NCBI GenBank assembly: GCA_963924555.1 | Contig: OZ004597.1 | Span: forward strand, 1,054,001-1,118,000 | Length of the DNA: 64,000 nucleotides | Reading direction: 5' to 3' | From: Crambe crambe | Taxonomy: Eukaryota; Porifera; Demospongiae; Poecilosclerida; Crambeidae | Part shown: in pieces, positions 57,245 through 64,000 of the stretch | How positions within the stretch are numbered: position 1 is the first letter of the stretch | Layout of the letters: every line of letters begins with the position of its first letter | Position numbers and translations under genes: made by a program | Notes under the pieces: model-generated | What the model was told of the DNA's origin: nothing | The model's database searches: none | The model's input: only the letters and a program-made list of their open reading frames with translations

Positions 57245-59916
57245 ATGACTGATGCAGTGCAAGCCGTTGATCGGACAAAATTGGCGAGAGTCAAGGAATT
57301 GGATGATAATATCAAAAAATTGGAAAATGAGAAAAAGAAGCTACTAAACAAGGTAACTATATAGTGGGAGGGCTGGAGGAGGAGACTATAATATAGTTGA
57401 GGTAGCTTGTGATTAGTAGTCTCACATCACTTTTAGGCACATTCCAGTAGCCCACCTTCAGTTGATCATAGGTTTTACAATGGGCACAAGAAAGGAGTGT
57501 CACTCAATGAAGATGACTTGGAATGTGGAATATTAGACATTAATTCAATGCTGGAGGATGACAAAGAACTAAAAGAAGACGAATGGTAAGTAAAGTTGCC
57601 ATAATATCAGATATTTATTCCATGCCTCTTGCACTGCAGGCTTTTCGTTTCTCCAAAGTTACCTCCCAGTCCTGTTCAAAAGAAAATAAGTCCTCGCCAG
57701 TGGTTATCAGAGGGCCACTACCAAGAAGGGAGGGGAGAAAAAGATCTACCCTCCTTGGAAGATGTCCGAAAGAATCTCATCAGTAATATAGATGAGGCTG
57801 AGGACCTTAACGACATCACCAACTACAAAATTACACCCAGTAAGAACTATAACGCATCGTGCTTAAATCACATGTTTTACAAATACATACTCACTCACAG
57901 ACTCTGGAGGAAAGATGTCACCAGCCGACAGAACAGCTCGGAGTAAGTAGATCACACAATAGAATGAATTCCTTACTACAATGGCACAATGTGTGCTAAT
58001 TTGCAAATATTTCAGAGCATCGCCATGAACCACAAGGGAGGAAAGCTGAATCTCTCTCTCAAAGGAAGGAAACAAAATCTTTACAGAATGGAGAAACTGA
58101 AGCTGTTCCTGTAGTGAAATGGAAAGCCAGAGTTCCAATGGATTCTCCTGGTTCTTCACCTGATCTCTCGGAGGATGATCAACTCCAACATAGGAAGTGG
58201 AAAGTGAAGCAAGTTCCTTCTGCAGTCGAGGATGAGAAACATAATGGTAGTGAGACTGCTGGCAGGAATTTTACTGGTGGAGATAAAATACACAGAGTCA
58301 CCAAAAGCACTGAAGTCACTGAAGAATTGCCTTCTCCAGAAATCCCAGTGGCCAAATGGAAAGTCAACATTCCACAGGATGATGATATACCTATTACCAA
58401 CTCAAGGGAAATAAGGTCGAAGGTGCCACCTGGAGAGTCTAAGGAGTCTGATGTCCCTGTTGTCAAGTGGAAAAAAGTTAAGATGCCTGAAGAATCTCAG
58501 AATTCTGATGTACCTGTTGTCCGGAAGAAGGCAAAGTTGCCTGAAAATTCTCAAAGCGCAGATGTGCCTGTTGTCAAATGGAAAGCAAAGGTTCCTGACG
58601 ATTCTGATGTACCTGTAGTCAAGTGGAAAGCAAAGATGCCAGAGGAGTCCCACAATCCAGATTTACCAGTTGTCAGAAAGAAGGCTAAAGGACCAGAAAA
58701 TTCTCAAAGCCCAGATGTACCTGTTGTGAAGTGGAAACCAAAGATGCCAAATGATTCTAGTACACCTGTTTTCAGAAAGCCTAAATTACCAGAAGATTCT
58801 CACAGTTCAGATGTACCAGTTATTAGAAAAAAGGTGAAGATGCCTGAGGAATCTCAGAAATCAGATGTACCTGTAGTTAGGCGAAAAGCAAAGGTACCTC
58901 AAGACTCTCACAATTCTGATGTCCCAGTCATCAGGAAGAAAGCAAAGATGCCTGGAAATTCTCAGAGTCCAGATGTACCTATAGTCAAGTGGAAGGCAAA
59001 GATGCCAGAAGACTCTCACAACTCTGATGCTCCTGTCATCAGGGGGAAGGAGAGTCCTGCTTTAGAAATTTCTAATCCTCAAGGTCTACAGCGATCACCG
59101 AAAGGCCACAGGAGAAAAATTGCCAAGATGCCAGCAGGGGACAGGACGTCCAGTGATGAATATCTTCACTCACATTCAGCTCCTAATATTCAACCTGGCG
59201 AGGAGAGTGTGAGGGCATCACGCTACAGTTCTCATCAGGCTAAACTGCAATCTGTTTTATCTTCTCTCAATTCTCAGCAGCTGGAGCAGCAGGAGCCATC
59301 ACAGCACGATAATGGCGAGTCAGAGACTGTCCCTAAATCAGGAAGTCGACGCTCTTCCTTCTCAGAGTCTCGATCCCCTTCTCCTCCGTCCATCTCACCT
59401 CAGGTGCGAATAGCCATGGGTTCTCCCATCCTATCCCGGAGGACCCCCTCCCCTGCTCGGAGTCAAACGGGGAGTATGAGTAGCTTGAATGCAAGGCAGT
59501 CACCTGCTGGCAGTCCGGCACTTCAGCGAAAGCAGCTTCAGATGCTTAGCGGGAACCAACAATACCATTCGCTGCCTAGGACATCACCTGGTGGTAGTGG
59601 TGGTGGTATACCATCACCCAGTTCGCCCAATCACAGGTCCAAACTAAGGACCCCACGCAGCCAATCTGCCAGTATAGTCAAAACTAATGCTCCCATGAAG
59701 GGACTCACTCCTCCCAGTGATCGCAAGAAGAGGGTGTTACCCAGTCTGGTAGCTGGGAGGTCACCAATACAGGCTCATACACAAACACAAAAGTAAGTTG
59801 GAATTTCACTTCATTCTCACTAGTTGACTATGGCACTGTTCTTCACTGCTTTCAGGTCACTACCAAGCCATGATACAGGTGACGATGATGATAGTTGGTT
59901 GGAAGGGTGTTTTTAA
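57245..59916 (+). CDS. SLAIN: SLAIN-motif microtubule plus-end protein with novel repeat array
   Basis: Homologue of SLAIN1/2, which promote microtubule growth with ch-TOG and EB proteins. Exons: 57245-57352, 57437-57586, 57640-57839, 57901-57942, 58016-59792, 59856-59916. It starts with a short coiled coil (LARVKELDDNIKKLENEKKKL). EDEWLFVSPKLPPSPVQ then KKISPRQWL matches the vertebrate SLAIN signature ([21 protein letters not shown]). The C-terminus DDDSWLEGCF matches the SLAIN ending DDSWKDGCY. A Ser/Pro/Arg-rich region precedes it. Between them, at 58477-59052, lie about eleven 18-residue basic repeats, not recalled in other SLAINs. Confidence 0.85.
58477..59052 (+). repeat. 54 bp coding repeat array in SLAIN
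   Basis: About eleven units of consensus PEDSHNSDVPVVRKKAKM, some shortened to 14-15 residues, in two alternating classes (VVRKKAK and VVKWKAK). Degenerate units extend 5' to about 58099. Nucleotide divergence between units suggests the array is not very recent. Confidence 0.9.
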
Positions 59917-60083
59917 CTTTTTATGCAATTATTATCATCATCACTATTAGTTATTATTCATCAACATAATAATATTATAACTATTTATCAGCTAGTGTGA
60001 CAGTCAATAAAAATATTTTGTAATAAAAAAGAATGGAAAACTGGAAAATATAATATTATACAGTTATACATTTGGGGGGGAAG

Positions 60084-63000
60084 TTACCAATCTTCAAATG
60101 GGTCATTGTCATGATGTGATGGGTCACCACCAATGCTACAATCCAAGAGGAAAAGGGGACGATATAACTCATTACCACTTATAAAGCTATAATTTAGTAC
60201 CTGTCAGAGCCCTGAGAAAGGTGTGCAACATCTAACAGCTCATTGTCATACTGTGTTTTCTGCTGAAATCAGTACACAATTTTCAATGCTATAGTATATG
60301 ATATACTACCTTACTTACTTGAGTGGATTGTTTTCTTTCTTTGACTAGCTTCATGTATTTCAGCATGACTGGATCAATCCCATCATCCTCTGAGTCCTTC
60401 ACACTGCCACCACTTGTTGACCTACTCCTGGGGGCCTGGGTAGCAGGGGATTTCGCAGGCAACTCGTCACTAGGCTGTTCCACCAATAACTCTGGCCGTT
60501 CCATAAACAACCCCCTGCTGAAATGTGGTTGCTCCACCAATGGCTGCTCAACCGACAACCCTTCACCACCAGTTCTGACTTGGTGCACGGAATTCTGCAT
60601 AGTTCTTTCCAGTAGTTTTACTTCATCGAGTTGTTTATTACCACTTCCAGACACTGTAGAGGTAGCAGGTGTCTGTATAGCTCTAACGGAGGTTGTTTCT
60701 GACTTTGGAGGTTCAGAAGTTTGCTGCCACCAACTATCCAGAGACATAATTGCTCCAGCTGTGGTTGTTGTAACAGGCATGGTATAACTGACTGTGGAAG
60801 CTGGTGTTTCGGTTACTTGTTGAGAAGAAGCTGGGCCACCTGCTTGTGGGAAAGCAATTGGGCCAGCTACACTGGTAGGAAGTTGGAAGAGAGCAGGATC
60901 TGGAGGGATGGTGGAAGATGCTTGTGGATTGGCTGCTGGGCAACCTGATTGTGGAAAGGCAATTAGGCCGACTGCACTGGTAGGAGGGTGGAAGAGAATG
61001 GAGGATGCTTGTGGATTGGCTGCTTGTTGAACTGGGCCACCTGCTTGTGGGGAGACAATTGGGCTGGCTCCACCATGTAAAGATTTAGGAGGTTGGAAGA
61101 CAACAGGAGCAGGTGGAGAATTTTGAGTCCCCATTACAGTTTGGTCTGTAGGTGCTATGGATGATATTGGCAGGAGGATTGGTGGCAGTGAAGAATTTGG
61201 ATAAAGCTTTGTCGAGGATAAGAGTGTAGTTGGTTGATAGGCTAAAGTAGGCACAACTGTAGAGTTGATGGATGGTTCACTAGTAGGTGGTAATGGATCA
61301 AAGTTTGGCAGTGGAGATGATATGGGAGATGGATTCACCAACAGTGGAGATGGTGGTGATGGTGCACTGAGTGAGTGAGATGGAAGTGAGTGATGAGGTA
61401 GTAAGCTTTTGCTCAGCATCTGTGAGTTAAAGTCACGGTATGTTCTTTCTAGCTCTTCAGCTTCCTTCTCCATGCGTTGGATGGTTGCTCTAGATTCGGC
61501 AAGAAATGAACCAGAGGTGTCAAAGAAGCTTGCGTTTTTTTCTCTTTTCACATCAGGTGTGATCATCATATCAAGTGTCCAGGAGAGATCATGTCGAGAA
61601 GAAGAGGTTGGAGGGAGGGTGTGAGGAGGGAACGATTTTGAGTGATTCTGGGCCTGGTATTGCTGCGGTTTAGTAGGGAGTGGTCTGCAAAATTAAGAGC
61701 ACAATATGAAATGTATGGAGGGGGTTAATACATTCCCAATCTGTACTTTCTTCTTCACCTCTTATTCAATTTTCCTTTTTTGCTGTTTTTCTGCAACCCT
61801 TGTGGATGAATATGCTCTAGTAAAGACTGGATATCTTGAAATTCGCGCTGGGCTGACCGTAGCTGCAATAACTGTTCATCTAGTTTCCTTTGAAGCAGGA
61901 GGGTATGCTCCGTCTGCTCTGTCAGCTGTTTTCTTAGTTGCTTATTGTCATACTCCAGGACAAGTATTTCCTTATGGTGAGCCTTACGAAGCTGGTCCAT
62001 CTCCGTCTGGTTATGGCTGGATTGAGACAGTTGGGTTTGCAGCTGCTTGATGTTCTGTTGTTGCTGCTTGAAAGTGATCTTCAAGTCCACATATTTGCTC
62101 TCAGATAAAGACAGTTGCTGCTGAAGCTCTGCCACTTTCTGTCTCAGTTGAAGGTCTCCATCAAACTGCTGGTATTATAAACTTAACAAGGACTCTAATT
62201 CGTTATTTATGGCACTCACAAGGTCTTGCTTTCGAAGACCATCTCCTTTTTGTGTTTGAAGTGATATTTGCTTCCATGTGGAATCATAAAGTTCTGCTTG
62301 GAATTTCTCTTCAGATTTCTCTCTGAGTATTTTGTTCTCTTCCTTTAATGAAGATATTCCCTCAGTTTCTGCCTTGAGCTGAGCCTCCCATTTGGCAAGT
62401 TTGTTCTGAGTTGACTGAAGTTGTAGTTCATATTCCATTTTCTCTCTAGCAGTGGATGAATAAACCAATTTAGATACAATAGCAACAATGACTCACTTTT
62501 GGACTTTCTCCTGGACCATCAAATCAAATTGAGCCTTCCTTTGTTTCTCTCTGTTCTCAAGCTGTTCAGTCATTGCAGTGACTTTTTCCCTTTCTAGAGC
62601 AACTAGTCTTTTGTCCAGCTCTGTCTGTCTCATAAATTCTCCTTCCTTCACCTTTAGATTATTCAACTGCTCAAGCAAACTTTGACGCTGAGAATAAATC
62701 CCTGATTCTAATTCCTGGAATTATACATAGATCAAGCTATGGATACTTTCTATGAATAAATCTATAGATACCTGTTCCTTCATGCGATATCTTTCCATCA
62801 CTCGCTGTTCTGATTTCCTCGTCTCTTCTAATCTCAGCTGGTAATTCCGGTGCATTTCATCCTTCTCCTTTGAGAGTTCTCTTTGATACTTTTCCCTTTC
62901 TTCCTCCCTCACCTTTGTCAGCTCTCTTGTTCTGTAAAGCATCATTTCTGCTTCAAACTGTCTCTTGTAGCGAGTCTCCAAATCAGATTGAAAGGATGCA

Positions 63001-63902
63001 AGTCTGTCCTCAAGTGAAGCCTGACTCTTTTGAGATTCTTGTTCAGCTTTGTAAGCATATGACTGATCCAGAGCCTCCAGCCTGTCAGCTATCAATATTA
63101 CAATTATGATCATTCCCACTTTCCTCCAAAATGCAGTATTTGATCTTATCATCATACCAATCGATTTTGTTGGTGGAGGTGATTGGTGACTGGCTGGTGG
63201 TTCCAATGAAACTTGGGGAGGAGCAGCTGGTGAGGGTGTACTAAGTTGAGGAACACCGACATCATGAATTTCACTTTCACTCAAGGCCTTAAGTAAGCCT
63301 TCTAGGAAGTTATCTGAATCAAATTTTAAAAAAAACAACAAACAAAACAATAACAAAAAACATCAAATATTATATTCTTCCTTACAGGGTCAACTCAACT
63401 TACTATGTTGAGAATCAAGGAGTTTGTAGAGCTTGGAAGATGGAGGAACTCGTAAGAAATTGAGCAAATCTTCACACGAAAAGAGCTGAAGATATTTAAA
63501 ATTCAGCTCATCTGATCATGTGTGACAGCTAGCATCCTTACCTTGTCTATACTGATTCCAGATTCTGGTAGGAATACAGAGAGACTGTATTCATGACCTG
63601 TACTCTTTAGGTATTCAGCCACTATGCTGGCAGTCACTTGACTACTCATGCTTTTATTTCTGTCTCCAGATGCTGAAGGCAGAGAATTAAATACTGAGCC
63701 CTCTGTCTTGTGCAACTCTGTGGCAAGCCTCTTTCTCAACTGTGACTGTGTGTATAGCACAAATGAAAGTGGATCTTAGAGTCATAATCTGTAGAGCTCT
63801 TACTTTCAGTGAGTCCAAGATCCCTCTTCCTTGAAGAGAATGGTAAAGATGGGCTCTGAAATCTTTACTCGACATCCCACCATTAGAAATATCAGCCATC
63901 AT
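60084..63902 (-). CDS. OFD1: OFD1, centriole and cilium protein
   Basis: Centriolar satellite and distal-centriole protein needed for ciliogenesis. The start MMADISNGGMSSKDFRAHLYHSLQGRGILDSLK is at 63902. A LisH-type segment (LRKRLATEL, IVAEYLKSTGHEYSLSVFLPESGIS) is very close to human OFD1 ([24 protein letters not shown]). Long coiled coils follow from 63060 to 61760, then a Pro/Ser/Gln-rich region with internal repeats (60800-61150) and the conserved-type end: LKYMKLVKERK then NDPFEDW at TAA 60084 (human LEKYMKIIQ then ELDDSW). About 10 exons. No truncation seen. Confidence 0.9.
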
Positions 63903-64000
63903 TCACTTAGAGAGCTGGTCAACCACCCTAACAACTTTGAGTATTGCTGATAAACAAACCTGATTTCCCGCAATTTTTTTTCAAAAGCTGTGTCGTTTCT

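Overview
The window is a gene-dense, intron-rich animal genome segment. It has short GT-AG introns, mostly under 100 bp, tight intergenic spacing and AT-rich noncoding DNA with TAGC-type simple runs. The gene set is animal or ciliate-cell (ATRX, STIM, CCDC22, SLAIN, OFD1, START-domain RhoGAP). Together these suggest an early-branching animal, most likely a demosponge. That taxonomic call is inference from style and gene content, because no marker gene for species is present. All identifications come from reading translations and recalling family sequences; no search was run.

Layout. (1) 1-8936, plus: an ATRX chromatin remodeller in about 15 exons. (2) 9019-18244: a roughly 4 kb segmental duplication. 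Copy A (6415-10618) holds the ATRX 3' half and an intronless CYP4-type P450. Copy B (14355-18244) holds an intact P450 next to a decayed ATRX fragment. Between the copies lie a 784 bp foldback element and Helitron-like debris (an OTU protease ORF and a DUF6570-type ORF). (3) 18267-20332: nested inverted repeats with small TIR elements and a tiny zinc-finger ORF. (4) 20479-28695: calnexin (minus), a small acidic protein (plus), a GRXCR1-like glutaredoxin protein (minus) and the ER calcium sensor STIM (minus). (5) 29043-40053: SRA1 (plus), RanGAP1 (minus), an OTUD4-like OTU-Tudor protein (plus) and a second GRXCR1-like gene (plus). (6) 40169-46238: UTP18 and RPL21 (minus), CCDC22 (plus). (7) 46453-63902: a DLC1/STARD-type START-GAP with two alternative N-terminal exons (minus), a class-III phospho-lyase aminotransferase (minus), a SLAIN microtubule protein with a novel 18-residue repeat (plus), and OFD1 (minus).

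Functional links. Calnexin and STIM are ER lumen proteins. UTP18 and RPL21 both serve ribosome production and lie only about 120 bp apart on one strand. SLAIN and OFD1 act on microtubules and centrioles. Several neighbours are divergent and share short promoters, including calnexin/small acidic gene, STIM/SRA1, RanGAP1/OTUD4, RPL21/CCDC22 and aminotransferase/SLAIN. Many of these carry GCGCATG-type (NRF1-like) sites. The STIM/SRA1 promoter carries three tandem TGACGTGGC elements at an exact 11 bp spacing.
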